Source: Sphaerolaimus hirsutus (taxonomy: Eukaryota > Nematoda > Chromadorea > Monhysterida > Sphaerolaimidae). Taken from it: a stretch of 64,000 bases of DNA. Position numbers and translations under genes: made by a program. Where the stretch lies: the NCBI GenBank assembly GCA_964036195.1, contig OZ038453.1, positions 21,786,352-21,850,351 on the forward strand, given 5' to 3'. The stretch's first letter is position 1; every line of letters begins with the position of its first letter. A model generated the notes under the pieces. It made no database searches and had not been told where the DNA came from. It saw only the letters and a program-made list of their open reading frames with translations. Positions 19,389 to 30,900 of the stretch are shown here, in pieces.

Positions 19389-20636
19389 ATGAAGTTGATT
19401 GTAGTGGCCACAGTTTGTCTGAATTTGACGCTGACGGGTTTTCTGGCACACGGCCATCCAGTGGACAAGGACACGCTGAATTTAGATGATAATATGGACA
19501 AGTAAGGGCATAAATTTATGCATTGCAGATAGGGTGTCAACAAAAAAATTGCTGAAATTATCTGGAAATGGAAAAAATTGCCAGAAATGCAAAAAAGTTT
19601 GCAGAAATTGTGCTAGCTGGAAACAGGAAAAATTCACACATTGACAATCTGCGTACATGCATCGCACCACTTTGTCTGAAACTGAAAAAACTGAAAATTC
19701 AGCTGGAAAATGACAAATGAGCTGTAAAGATGGAAACCGGAAAAAATATTTAGTAGCCGGAAAACAGAAATGGAAAAAAATTGCCTGCGGAACAAATCAA
19801 ACCCCCCTCGAAAAACTCATGAATAACCCTCATGAATAACTTCCTCCTCTGGATGAAAAGGATACAATACAAAAATACAAAACAACATTAGTCTATTTAC
19901 CACAGCGACAGCAGGTACATGATGGGTATGCAGTGTATGCGCATATTTTCGTTGTTGGACAGTTAAATACCTGAATTATATGAGTTGGCCGTCTGCATGC
20001 ATACAATGAATTCTTAAGTCACGTTTTCTGAGAAAAAATAAACCCCACTCCCCTCGAATAACCCCCCTGAATAAGTAGTCCCCCCAAAAACGTCTGACGA
20101 AAAAATAACTTCCCTGGGGTCTTATTCGACGCTTTAGAGCATATAATAGATCATGTCAATAGGTATTGTAGACATTTTCGACAATAAAAAACGCATTTCA
20201 GACGGCAGACGTTTTTCAAAAGTGCCTGGTTCCAGAACGTGATGGATCTACTCAATCGGCCGGTAATCAGCGATAAATCGAACGGCGTCATCACTGTACC
20301 AGATGTTCCGTCGGTTTAATTTTGTATATACCGTATTTCCTAGAATCACCCCCAGGGGGATATCTTTTCAGAGTGGAAATTTTGAGGGGGAAGGGGGGGG
20401 GGGTTTAACGAGGGGGTAATTTCGGGGGGGGGGAGTTCATACGATAGTTCAAATTCAAATCACCTAAAATCAACAGCACCCTCAGACAAGTCTACCGTAA
20501 TTTCTCACATAATCACAGTTGCGAGGAAAGCTCCGATTGCGAAGGTGCCACCGGATCGCCGCAAGCGCGAATGAACAATGTCTGCTGCTTGAAGGGCGGC
20601 GACAAGATTTGTCTGCCCGTTTTTCTGTGTGATTAG
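19389..20636 (+). CDS. Secreted six-cysteine knottin-like precursor, gene B
   Basis: Three exons: 19389-19501, 20202-20309 and 20519-20636, giving 112 residues. Exon lengths and phases mirror gene A (113 nt, then AA|A, then CC|T). The signal peptide MKLIVVATVCLNLTLTG is followed by HPVDKDTLNLDD, the Lys38-Arg39 site, and C-x5-C-x14-CC-x7-C-x5-C (C75, C81, C96, C97, C105, C111), stopping at TAG 20634-20636. The spacer has diverged much more than the signal peptide or the MNxVCCLK core. The donor GTCGGT is non-optimal but conserved in both genes; intron retention would stop four codons later at TAA 20317-20319. Secreted, likely processed to a Gln-initial knotted peptide. Function unknown. Confidence 0.75.
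19797..20145. repeat. Fragments of TACCGTATTT-type MITE in intron 1 of knottin B
   Basis: 'ccccctcgaaaaactcatgaataa' near 19803 and 'ccctcgaataacccccctgaataa' near 20052 belong to the family interior. No clear termini. Confidence 0.35.
20328..20448. repeat. Small TACCGTATTT-family MITE in intron 2 of knottin B
   Basis: Left end 'taccgtatttcctagaatca', G-rich centre, and an eroded right end near 'catacgatagttc'. It fills most of the 209-nt intron. Confidence 0.5.
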
Positions 20637-20689
20637 ATTCGGGGAAGTTTGGTTTGGCTGGATCGATATCTCGGGCAGCCTTAGGAACA

Positions 20690-20997
20690 CAGCAAAAAAT
20701 GGGTGTGTGATGCGCAGTGAAGTGCCCTGAAATGTCTTCACGCAGGCGCGCGGTGTCAGCGTGAAGACACCTCACTGCATCCCTGATGCTTCACGGCGCT
20801 TCACGAACCATGCAAAGTATGCTGCAAAGGTTCGTGAAGTGCACTTCACGAATTTCGGTCATCGTGAGCCAGGTGAAGTGAGTGGGCCGTGGAAGACACT
20901 TCACCAAAAACTTCGTGAAGTGTTGTGAAGTGAGTGGAAGTGTCTTCACAAAGCGCACCTCCACACACTTCACGAACACATTTTTTTGCTGCGTATG
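20690..20997. repeat. AGCAAAAAATG / CTTCACG MITE downstream of knottin B
   Basis: The ends ACACAGCAAAAAATGGGTGT and CACGAACACATTTTTTTGCTG are inverted. Multiple 'gtgaagtg' and 'cttcacga' units inside form nested hairpins. Related sequences lie at 28862-29002 and 44885-45137. Knottin A lacks it. Confidence 0.7.
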
Positions 20998-21214
20998 TTT
21001 TGTTCATTCTCTGTCAAGTTCAATTTTGTGAATTAAGCATCTCAATTCCGCTTTAAATGTTCGATTCTTTTGTTGTTAAAATGTGATTAAAATTTGATAA
21101 ATTTTAAATGCCTATTCAAGATTTACGAAACAATGAACAATGTAATGAGTGCACCGTGGACCACATGCGTTTGAGCGAATGTTGTTACCGTATTTTTATC
21201 GATAACGTAGTGAT

Positions 21215-21420
21215 GGATTGGAGTAGCGCCATAACTAGTGATGGAAATGTGCTATGGCGCTGGCGCCTGGCGCTAGCACAAATGGCAAAGCGCCATGGCC
21301 CTTGGCGCTTTTGGCGCTTGGCGCTATTTTTGCCTGGCGTCAGGAACAAAATTTCTGGCGCTGGCGCTTGACGCCATTTTGCTCTGACGCCATTGGCGCT
21401 TGGCGCTGGGGTTCGGAATA
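21215..21420. repeat. GGCGC-rich inverted repeat cluster
   Basis: Dense 'tggcgctggcgcctggcgc' and 'tggcgcttggcgct' units occur in both orientations. A related shorter block lies at 51418-51510. GC content is far above the surroundings. Confidence 0.6.
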
Positions 21421-21584
21421 CTTTCAGAAACAGTGGCCACAAAAAGTTTTCTGTGTATTCGACATCAGCGCGCTAAATGAGTTGTGTTTATTTGGGTATT
21501 ATTTTGCAAAATTTGGAGTTCTCTTGTGTCATTCAGGAAAAAATTACAGTGTGGTGTAATTTTTAACACTTATTTAGTAATGTT

Positions 21585-22052
21585 TCAAGTTTTGAAGGGC
21601 ACTGAACGCTTCGTTCGTGAAGTGTCTAATGCAACAGTTACTCCAAATACCATTATTTTTTGTTTTAAGTGTGCACTCAGCATTTCAATAATTGAATTGT
21701 CGTTCTCATCATTTAATTCAGCGTTAATTGCGAGAAATATGTGCAACATATGATTCTGAAGTTGCAACTTATCTACAAAAAAAAATAAAAGTTCTTCGCC
21801 AAGCTTTTTCTCTGTGATCAAGTGGTCTACTGAAATCAATGCAAACAAACCCTGATCAAAATCATAAGCAAATAATTTCTGCAAAATAAAGCTGTGAGGT
21901 TCTCTTTCCTCTTCACACACACACAGTAAAAATGTATGCTGTATAAATAGTATTTGTATTTTAAAGTGAACATTAAATGTCACTATGATGTCACTCAGCA
22001 GCCACTCATTTTTTTTGCTAAAACTGTAATTGACGCTAATACTGTAATTCAA
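21585..22052 (-). CDS. Unrecognised antisense ORF, 155 residues
   Basis: An uninterrupted minus-strand ORF partly conserved in the other duplication copy (17690-17880), where it carries a frameshift. Recognisable stretches are EEEREPHSFILQKLFAYDFD, ISVDHLITEKKLGEELL and IFLAINAELNDENDNSIIEM. It looks protein-like with mixed helices, but no family was recognised. It may be an exon or a relic of a transposase gene, given a BED-like finger upstream on the same strand at 22211-22426. It could also be chance; confidence is low. Confidence 0.3.
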   Translation of the reverse strand: MNYSISVNYSFSKKNEWLLSDIIVTFNVHFKIQILFIQHTFLLCVCEEEREPHSFILQKLFAYDFDQGLFALISVDHLITEKKLGEELLFFFVDKLQLQNHMLHIFLAINAELNDENDNSIIEMLSAHLKQKIMVFGVTVALDTSRTKRSVPFKT

Positions 22053-22210
22053 ATTCTATTAAAATTATTTAATTGTGCAATATTTTGCCTGAGATTACAT
22101 CTGGAAATGATGATTTCATTATTTATTGGCAATAGTCCAATTTTTTTTTTATGTTGTTAGGTGATAGTGCTGTTAAATTCATATGCCACACTGGCTGACA
22201 AATATGTCTA

Positions 22211-22426
22211 TCAGTAAAAGCCATGAATGCTATTTTTACAAACAGTTCTCAAATGGGCATTTAGCAACACTGGCTCCGAATCAATAACAAAGTCACTGTC
22301 ACACTTTCTGCACTGTACATATTTAAATGCTATAAATTTCCATGAACCAATCATTGCCAATGAGCAAAAGATTGGCAAACCATTACAGGTTAGAATACAA
22401 ATTATCAGTATCACATCAAAATTCAT
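22211..22426 (-). pseudogene. BED-type zinc-finger-like fragment
   Basis: The minus-strand frame contains WKFIAFKYVQCRKC, then LLNAHLRTVC, giving C-x2-C ... H-x4-C with an upstream aromatic segment, as in BED fingers of hAT-type transposases and ZBED proteins. It stops soon after at HGFY. No catalytic domain follows. It is best seen as a transposase relic or one exon of a host gene. Confidence 0.3.
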
Positions 22427-22429
22427 TGT

Positions 22430-22924
22430 TTTGTTTTTGGTATCCCATAACCTTTTATTTCATCAATATTTCTGCTGGCATTTTGCATCACTAGTAAAAA
22501 TAGAATTACACTATAATTTTATTGTTTTTTCCCCCATTGAAATGAGTGGCTGTTGAGTGTCACTGTTGAGTGTCAATAAACCGATGAGTACATTTAATTT
22601 ATCTCAGCACAAATCTCAATGAATATACCCAGTCTGTTTTTTTCCTGATTGAAGCTTAAATACACACACTGTGTATTTATTAAATAGCTGAGGGTGGGAA
22701 TTTACTGGACCAAACCAGCTTTAAACTGAAAGACGCACAAAAATGGCCAGTCACGATTTTTTTACCTGTGTAATAAATACTGGTGAAAATTAGATGCCTC
22801 GAATTATTCCTGGGAAAATCACTTAGCTCACAATGAAAATATAGCCCAGTAGAACCCTTGATGTCGTATATAACTATGGTTGGAATCAATCTGGACTTTA
22901 GATATGCTTTAGCTCCTGCTTTCA
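22430..22924. other. Gene-free stretch, nothing recognised
   Basis: AT-rich unique sequence with short repeated 'gagtgtcactgttgagtgtca'. No exon-like ORF. Confidence 0.4.
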
Positions 22925-23029
22925 CCGTATTTATTTGCTCGAATTACCCCCCCCCCTCCAAATACTCCCAGGTCTCAGTGATTTGAAGAAAACGTAACTC
23001 CCTGCGGGTATTTTGAAAAATGCGGTATC
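22925..23029. repeat. Short TACCGTATTT-family MITE
   Basis: 'caccgtatttatttgctcga' to 'ttttgaaaaatgcggta', with a C-run at 22948-22956. Confidence 0.6.
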
Positions 23030-24403
23030 TACCTACTAGTTAAATGTACCTTAGAGGATTCTTTTACCATGGAAGTGCAGGGCAAAGTTCTTTGACATTT
23101 AAAATTATTATGCTCTGACAAATGTTCTCATATTGCAAATTTGAATTTTACATAGTGCTGTAATCTGAGCTTTGTAGTCAGTGGACGTTTTCATTGTAAA
23201 TAGTTTCCCACCCAAATATTTCTGTATAGCAATCCGCTGAAACTTTCAGAAAACCGTTTCAAGTTCAACTGTAGTAAAGGTGTCATCGAAGCGTTCATTT
23301 GACCTAAATCTTTGACAATTTATGTTTATCCAGGTCACTTGACCTCAAATCAAAGAGCAAAGTGTACAAATAAAATGCAGAAATAATAAAAATAATAATA
23401 CGACCAGCTAATAATTCCTGCGACATTGAGCAAATAAATCGCGTCGCAACCTATTTATATATACTTTGTTCTCACTATTGCAATTGTGGCACCTTCGAAT
23501 ATATACTGAAAAATACAATAGTGTGAAGGAATCAGATCAGAATTGTACCGGAGACAATAACTGTACCAAATGCCAGTCAGCTGATCGGCTAAAAAGTACC
23601 ATTGGTGGAGAATTTAAATTAAAATGTTTTTTTATCTGGGAGATAAACTAGACTATCATAAAATAAATCCATAAATGAAATTGTTTTTGAAATACTGACA
23701 GTTTATATTTTCTTATTTTTCTTGATAATTTCCAGCAATCCAGTGCAGTGTCAAGCCAGCTGGAGCTATGATACAAAAATGAACACTTTGAGGTGTCACT
23801 GAGCATATCTTACTCAGTCTTTGTGCAAACAAAAATTCAGTATTCTGCAGTTTCCATTGTTGTTTTTACAAATCACAATTTTGCTTTATGAATGTGAATG
23901 TCTTTTTGTTTGATGCACATAAATTTACAGACACATTAACTGAAATGCCATTTTTGATGGTTGATAATAGTGCACCTGCAGTTCAGTCTAGTTATGCAAG
24001 AATTAACTTTCCCTTTTTTATATCTCATTTTATTTTTGCAACTAAATACCTTTTCAGTTGACTCATTTTTTCAGCCCACACATAAAAGATCATCCACCCA
24101 CAAAAGTAGCAATAAATATGTGGGAAATTTTGATATCGCCACTGTGTCTACTATTTGGCATGGCAGTGCAAACATTTGTCAAGTTTCCAGGTTTTTGACA
24201 ATGCACTTTCTATTTTCAATGTGGAAATGTGTGGGTTGGTGTTTGCCCAATTTTTGATGTCATTTGTTTGACTTCACCCATGCAGTGGCCTCTTTGGTGC
24301 TTATAAGTGTGAGATTTGGACTTTGGGGGTACACTGGCTAATTTTTAAACTACAGTAGGTAGATCTGAAGATCTAAATATATCTAATATATTCATTGGTG
24401 CTG
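23030..24403. other. Gene-free stretch, nothing recognised
   Basis: AT-rich. It contains an AATAATAAAAATAATAAT microsatellite near 23382 and one short open frame (23466-23651) without splice or domain support. Confidence 0.4.
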
Positions 24404-24613
24404 CACACACTAGTTTACTGGCAGTAAACTCAAAATTTTGTCAACTCATAAATCAACTTTGAATGGCATTTTAGTTTACTGTACTTAGGTGTTTGTCAAA
24501 TCCAGTTCCTCATAATAACTCATTCCAGTAAATTGAATGCTGAAGTATTCAAGACTGATTTTTGAGTTAACTAAATTTTAAAAATGTCATTAGTAAGCTA
24601 GTGTGTGCACTAT
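24404..24613. repeat. CACACTAGTTTAC-family MITE
   Basis: 'gcacacactagtttactggc' to 'gctagtgtgtgca' with internal inverted 'aaactcataaatcaactttgaatg'. The family recurs at 26571-26757, 29005-29223, 31378-31591, 44324-44489 and 49311-49572. Confidence 0.7.
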
Positions 24614-25333
24614 GCAACCTGACCAATTATTTTGTTAAATTCATTCCTTCAATTCCTTCATGAGGAGTTTTCATGTTTTTCAATAGTTTATCTTGTGGAC
24701 TAAATAGTAGTTATGAGTATGATGTATGTACTTATCTCTAAATATTTAGCTGTGCCTTGAAGACTTTTTCTGACACAAGTACTAATTTTAGGTTTTATAA
24801 GTTTAAAATCATGACTCCAAACCCTCACATTTTCTCAATGTGCTTGGGAGATATTCTACAATGAACACTTTTTACAATTCCCTTTCCCACATCAATTTTT
24901 TTGGGTGCACCAGTCTAAAGCTTCGATTTGCTCCAGTGGTGCTCTAAAGGTTTTAAGAACTAAAATGTGCACTTATTACAGTACAGATACAAAAATGTAC
25001 AATTTGGGTGTAAGCTGAGGTATTTACTGAAGATTTCACGGTTCCATTGCATTGCAAAATATATAGTTTTTATTTGGATTGTCTGGAAAATAGGCATACC
25101 AAAGTTTCAGTGCACACTACCTTTTTCTGTTTTGTGTGTTCAGGACTGTAGACTATAGAGGAGTATTTAAATAACCCCAAAAATACGAGAGAAAAACTTA
25201 TGCCGTGGGTCACGTAGACGTAGTATTTAAATTTGCAAGGGTACGAAATACTTTTCTATAAAAGGCAAATAATAATAGTAAATAGTGCCACAAATCATTG
25301 AAACATTAGTGACCTGAAGCTTACCAAAACACA
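24614..25333. other. Gene-free stretch, nothing recognised
   Basis: Unique AT-rich sequence without exon-like ORFs. Confidence 0.4.
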
Positions 25334-25508
25334 TATCGTATTTCTTCCTGTACAAGGGCACCTCCAATAGAACGGCAGGTTTTGGCTCTTTCTTACACTC
25401 ACGAAAGATAGAACGGCAGCTTCCAATAACAGGCCACCCCCAATAGAATCGCAGGTAAAAAGTTGACAAAAAATAGAGCTGCGCACTTCTATTACATGAA
25501 ATACGGTA
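25334..25508. repeat. ATAGAACGGC-family MITE
   Basis: 'tatcgtatttcttcctgtac' to 'attacatgaaatacggta', with 'aatagaacggcagg' units inside. Confidence 0.7.
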
Positions 25509-26552
25509 TCTGATGTATCCATTGAAACTGTTTTTGTTATGTATCCAAATCAAAGTACAATTCATCCAGTAAATTTGAATGTTTTCCCCATCATACGTTT
25601 ATCATAAAATCTAATAGTGAGGGTGAAGTTTCCGATTTTGTCCAATGTAAATATTATTATTTCAGTAAACTTTTTAATATTCACAATTGTGAAACCTGGG
25701 TTGATTTTAGCTCACTATACAGTTTGAGGCTTTTGCATTCATGCTGCAAGTTCATTCCCAGTGACACTTCTCACTTCATGTGTGTGACTTCACTTCTCCC
25801 TGTCTCACCATTCACGTATTTTTAGCAGTGGAAACATCTATGAGAGATTTATATTAAAAAAATTACAGAAAATATAAAAATATGTAGTTATATGATATTT
25901 TTATATTTATATACCTTTTAAGATTTTCTAGAGTGATTTAATAATAGGTATTTTCTTCAAATTAGTACAAAAAATTTTACCAGAAAATATATAAAATATA
26001 ATATTATTGTAAACTCTTAATGTTTTTATTATTTTCTCATTCTATGATTTTTATATATTTTTATTTGTTTTCTAAGATTTCCCAGAGTTATTTTTTTTTT
26101 TGAGATATTTTCAAAGATTTTGAAACAGATCAGGAAAAATAAAATATGGCTCATAATATTCAAAGAGGAGTTCTCTATGGAGATTTGGTTTGATTTTGAG
26201 AAATTTTTCTGAGAATAGTTTAAATAATATTCTCTCGAAATAACCCAGTTTTCAATGCTATTCACATAGACAATCATAACCCCAGTCATAATATTTTATA
26301 ATGTACCATTTATACACACAATTCAAATCTAGAAAATCTAAATAATAGTAGTTGATTGAATTTACTTGTAGTAAGTTCAATCAACCACTACAAAATGTGT
26401 GTCAGTAATAAAAAGAATTGAAATCACATCACAGTTCGCAGTAAGCACTTGTAAGCTTACATTAAACAAAATCTCAAAATGCTCTCAAATCATATTCATA
26501 AAATATTCATTTGAACAGCATTCCTGAATCCCGATTCCGTATACCTTAGCTT
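25509..26552. other. AT-rich gene-free stretch
   Basis: Long runs of A/T from about 25840 to 26290 with short inverted segments ('ttgattgaatttacttgtag' / 'ctacaaaa...'). Nothing recognised. Confidence 0.4.
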
Positions 26553-26780
26553 CAATAAAACGCTGGGAACACTAGTTTTCACACGAAACTTCGAAAACTC
26601 AAAAATGAGCTTTGAACGTGTTTGAGTTTTCCACAATGAGTCATTTTCAATCTCCGTCAACTGTAGTTGACGGCCACCTCATTGTAGAAAACTCAAATGC
26701 GTTCTAAGCTGATTTGTGAGTTTTCGAAATTTCATTTGAAAACTAGTGTGCGCGGGCACAATAAAACGCTGGGAACACTA
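26553..26780. repeat. CACACTAGTTTTCAC-family MITE flanked by a 22-bp direct repeat
   Basis: The MITE (about 26571-26757) has AACACTAGTTTTCACACGAA and its inverse at the right, with 'tcaactgtagttga' at its symmetry centre. The direct repeat starting 'caataaaacgctgggaacac' lies at 26553-26574 and 26759-26780. Confidence 0.7.
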
Positions 26781-27984
26781 TAAGATCGCAATGTTTGTTC
26801 GTCAGATCTGCAGTTCCAACTTCCAGTTTGACCGCTTATTTTCGGCTCGCCGGAATTTTTGACAATTTTCAAATTTTCAGTTTTATTTAGTGCCGCCGAA
26901 ATTTTTGCGTGCAGTTTTTCTGGTGTGCGCTTGCGCGTTAAGCTGGTATTTTTGTTCCACGTAAATTTCGTAAATATATAAATATATTTACACTGTGGAG
27001 AGTTTCCTCGAAATGTCAGCTTTCAGTGGAATTTATCTGCGGATTCACGGATGCTTCACATTATTTTGCCTGCATCGATCAAAAAAATTTCTCAAGTTTT
27101 CTATGGATTCAAATTCAACGGTTTACGGTAGGATCCACTTCCATATTTATCCATTTGTTCGTCTAGGATGCGATTTTTGCCATTGTTGTAAGCTAGTGTG
27201 TAAGCTGAACTCAGTTCCTAAATCCGTAGAGAAACTTTGGCGGAAAATTGCTTTTATAAGTAGTTAATTGTGTTGATTTCCCGGAAAAATTTGTAAAAAA
27301 TGTGAAATGAACCATTGAGTAGACATTTCACATTTCACAGATTTTTTCTCAAGGATTCAGTACACAAACTATTGCACCAGAAAAAGCCTCATTGCCGTAC
27401 GAAAATCGTTTATTTTTAAGTGGTTTGCAGCACCTTTTGTCCCCCCAGAATACCAAAAAAGGTACTTTGAGATTTTGCGCTAAAACGGTCGCCTCACTTA
27501 AAACGTATATAAATACAGGTGCGGCCATTTTTGAGATTTTTGACTTCACACTGTGTATGTTTGTGCTTTGCACAGTTTTTGTGAACCTCTGATCCCGATT
27601 TAAGGTACACATTTCACAGACATTGCGTATTTTTGCACACTACAAAGGTATTTGGGTACACTTTGGATACCTTTTTCGGGCTTTGTTTGAGTGAAGTGGT
27701 GTGAATTCTGGGCGGATGGGTATGCAAAAACATTCGGCAGTGTTTTGAAATGGGATTATAAATTTAGATGGCTTTTTAAGTGACTTAGGGTTATATAGGC
27801 GGCACTTTTGGAAGCATTCACTTGATGCTGGTGTCGTTGATTTCATTTGTTGCAGTTTTGGCTTTTTCCTATTTCTAAATTTATGCCGCTTGTGAACTAC
27901 ATTTGACCCTGTCCACGCAGATCGCTACTACTTTTTATTTTTATTTTATTTTAAAAGTTCAAATTTAGGCACGAGTGATTTGCA
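26781..27984. other. Upstream region of the lustrin-type gene
   Basis: Probable promoter and leader region. A small inverted repeat 'aaatgtgaaatg' / 'catttcacattt' lies at 27298-27342. Open frames at 26995-27267 and 27349-27612 lack splice or domain support. No TATA box can be assigned confidently. Confidence 0.35.
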
Positions 27985-30900
27985 ATGGAACCGAGATCAT
28001 TATCGCTACCACTGCCCATTTTGGCGCTACTCTTGCCACTTTTTGGTGAGTTTTGTCAATTTTTAAAGTTGATTTTTCAATGAATGTTTGAAATATTTAT
28101 ATTGAAAAGTGACAAAAACATTCTTGTCATTTCACCCCTTACTATTTAAGTGACATTTGTGGAAGTGAAGCTTTTTCACATTTACATTTTTCATATCACA
28201 GTGCTCAATCTTTGTCAACCCAAACTTTTGAACTTAAATCTCTATGAAAATCAGACTTCTTTCATTCTTGTATTTATGTATGAAAAATTGCATATGTTGC
28301 AAACTACCAAACAAAAATGCCCAAAATCAGAATTTCAACTCCCAATTCCTAACCACCTCTGGGCTACTCCCTCCCATACCCTGTAAAATGCCCTGCAAAA
28401 TGTCATATGTCATGCAAGGTGTCAAAAGTCATGTAAAATGCCCTGGACGATGACAAATACCATTAAAAGCGTCAAAAGTCATTTAAATGTAAAATGGCGC
28501 TGTACAATGTAAAATGTGACTTTTTTCAACCGCGTATTTGATACTTTCTTGACATTTTCCAAAACTTTTCACACTTGGCATGACATTATTTGAGTATTTG
28601 ACATTTCACGTGACATTTTACACGGTGCGGGACTGCCCCTCCATCAACCCTCAACCCCCCACATCCAACCAAAACCCTCCCAAACCCCTTTCCACCCAGG
28701 TTTGGCCCTGTCCAGCTCGTTCTACTACGAAGGGAAACTGTGCATGACCGTGGAGCACTTCCACACCGATCAGAACACGACCGTTTACTTTTGGGAGTGC
28801 ACTCCTTTGACCGACGATGAAATTAGGAAATTGTGAGTGGGGGTTTAACTTTTGGGGGTTTATGGGCGAAAATGGGTGTGTGATGGGTTGTGAAGGGGTG
28901 TGAAGATAGATACACCACTGCGAATTTACATGCTTCACGAACCACGCAAATTTTTCTTTGCGGGTTCGTGAAGAGTGCTTCACAAATGTTTTTTTTATCG
29001 TGATCTGCACGCACTAGGTTACTGAAAAAGTTATGAAAATTTGGTAATTCATAATTCAGCGTTGAACGTATTTGAGGTTACTAGAATGAGTTATTTTCTA
29101 TCTCTGTCAACTGTAGTTGAGGAGCATCTTTTTCTAGGAAACTAAAATGATATTCAAACTTGATTTATCAGTTTACAGTCTTTTTAGTTTACTGGCAGGG
29201 CAGTAAACTTAAGAGTGCAGCGTCAATAGATGAAGTGTGTGGGGGAAATATTGTGAATATCGTGGACCGCTACTAACCGGACAAAGGCTACTTCACCGAC
29301 ATTCAGCCCGCTTCCCAACTTATCACAGACCCATTTTTTGCTGTGATTGATTGTCATTTTTGAGATTGTAAATAGTGCTGTGAATAAAAATAAAATTCAT
29401 AGTGATTGAAACTCTCTATCAACTTCCATCTTCACATCCACACAAAAATTTTACAATCTTCCAAACTCAATACCCCCCAAACCCCCCAAACCCCCCAACC
29501 CCCCGCAGCGGTTTCTCGGACAAGTACGTGGGCGCGTGGCGCAAGCGCAAGTGCCCGGAGGGATCCCAATTCGAACCCACCAGGCAGAGGTGCGAGAAGA
29601 AAAGTACGATCAGGAGGCAGCAGGCACAGTGCCAGCAGAGTCCCATGAGTATGGGGTGTGGCCAGGCTTGCACGGGTCGGTTGGGGGTGGGGGGTTGGGG
29701 GTTGTATTTGGGTGGTTGGGGGGTGTTATTTGGGGGTTTTGGAATGATATTACCCAGTTGCGTTTGTGGGGTAACTAGATCATTTTTGTACATGATGTAA
29801 AGTTCGATTTAAGTTAATTTTCTTGAACCATAAGGGTCCATTGCGTCAGCTAGATCGTTTTGCTGCATTTACAGCTTGACGAAAAAAAGATGAAAAGTAA
29901 AAAAGTCACCAAAAAATAAAAAAACAGCAAAAACTCAACTTGCAAAAATAAAAAACATTCCCAGCCAACAACGGCAATGCGAATTTGGGCCAGCCCTGCG
30001 ACTGGCTGAGTGCGCCCTTGGCTTCGGACAGTGCCAACTCTCAGTACTTTTTGCAGTGCGCCCCGCAGACTATGAGGTTATTTTCGAGCCTTTATTTGGG
30101 TGTTTTTGTGGTTTATGCTGCGATTACAGCTCAGGCGTAAAATTGACCTGGCGTAAAATTGATTTTGGGCATAAAATTAATTACAGGTGAATGGATAAAA
30201 ATATGGCATTGTAATTTCAGTCAAAGAAAGCGCACATGCAGATGTTGCTTGTGTCCAAAGGTCATCAGTTTATTTTAATTGTACTAGAAGTTATGAATTT
30301 TGGTGCAATTTTTGTTAATGTTACACCCTAATTTTACGCAACTTACAGTGCCTAATTGCAAAAATTGTGCTAAATTTCATAACTCCCTGTACGATTGAAA
30401 TAAATAAAAATGAGCTTTGGACACAAGGAACGTCTGCATCTAAGCTTTATTTGACTGTAATAACAATGTCGTATCTTTGTCCATTAATCTGTAATTAATT
30501 TTACGCCCAAAAACAATTTTATGCCCAGTCAATTTTATGCCCGAGTTGTAATCACAGCATTATGGGGTTTTGAGTTGATAGCACAGATAGTGTCTAAAAA
30601 AATGAGATTATTTGAGAAAATGTCTCAAAAATAGAGGATCACAAACCATGCTTAAGTATAATGCTTAAGTATATTTTTTGCGGGACGTGTCAACAGTTTT
30701 TGGAAGCACTTAATGAATTGTGATGACATGTCAAGCAAATGAAAATCATTTCACATCAAATCTCGTGAAGGATAATATGGCGATGCCTTCGTGTGTGTGG
30801 CCTAAGTGAGGCCACTTCAAGAGTATCCACACGTATCCAAACCAAATGATTTCACAATTTATTATAAAGACAGCGCTTTAGTAGTAATGTATCCAAATCA

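Larger units (their letters stand above)
18610..21945 (+). repeat. Segmental duplication, copy B (knottin locus)
   Basis: Direct-orientation counterpart of 11120-17886. Promoter region, the MITE at 19167-19352, three exons and the 3' flank all align. Private to B are the AGCAAAAAATG-type MITE (20690-20997) and the GGCGC repeat (21215-21420). Confidence 0.8.
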
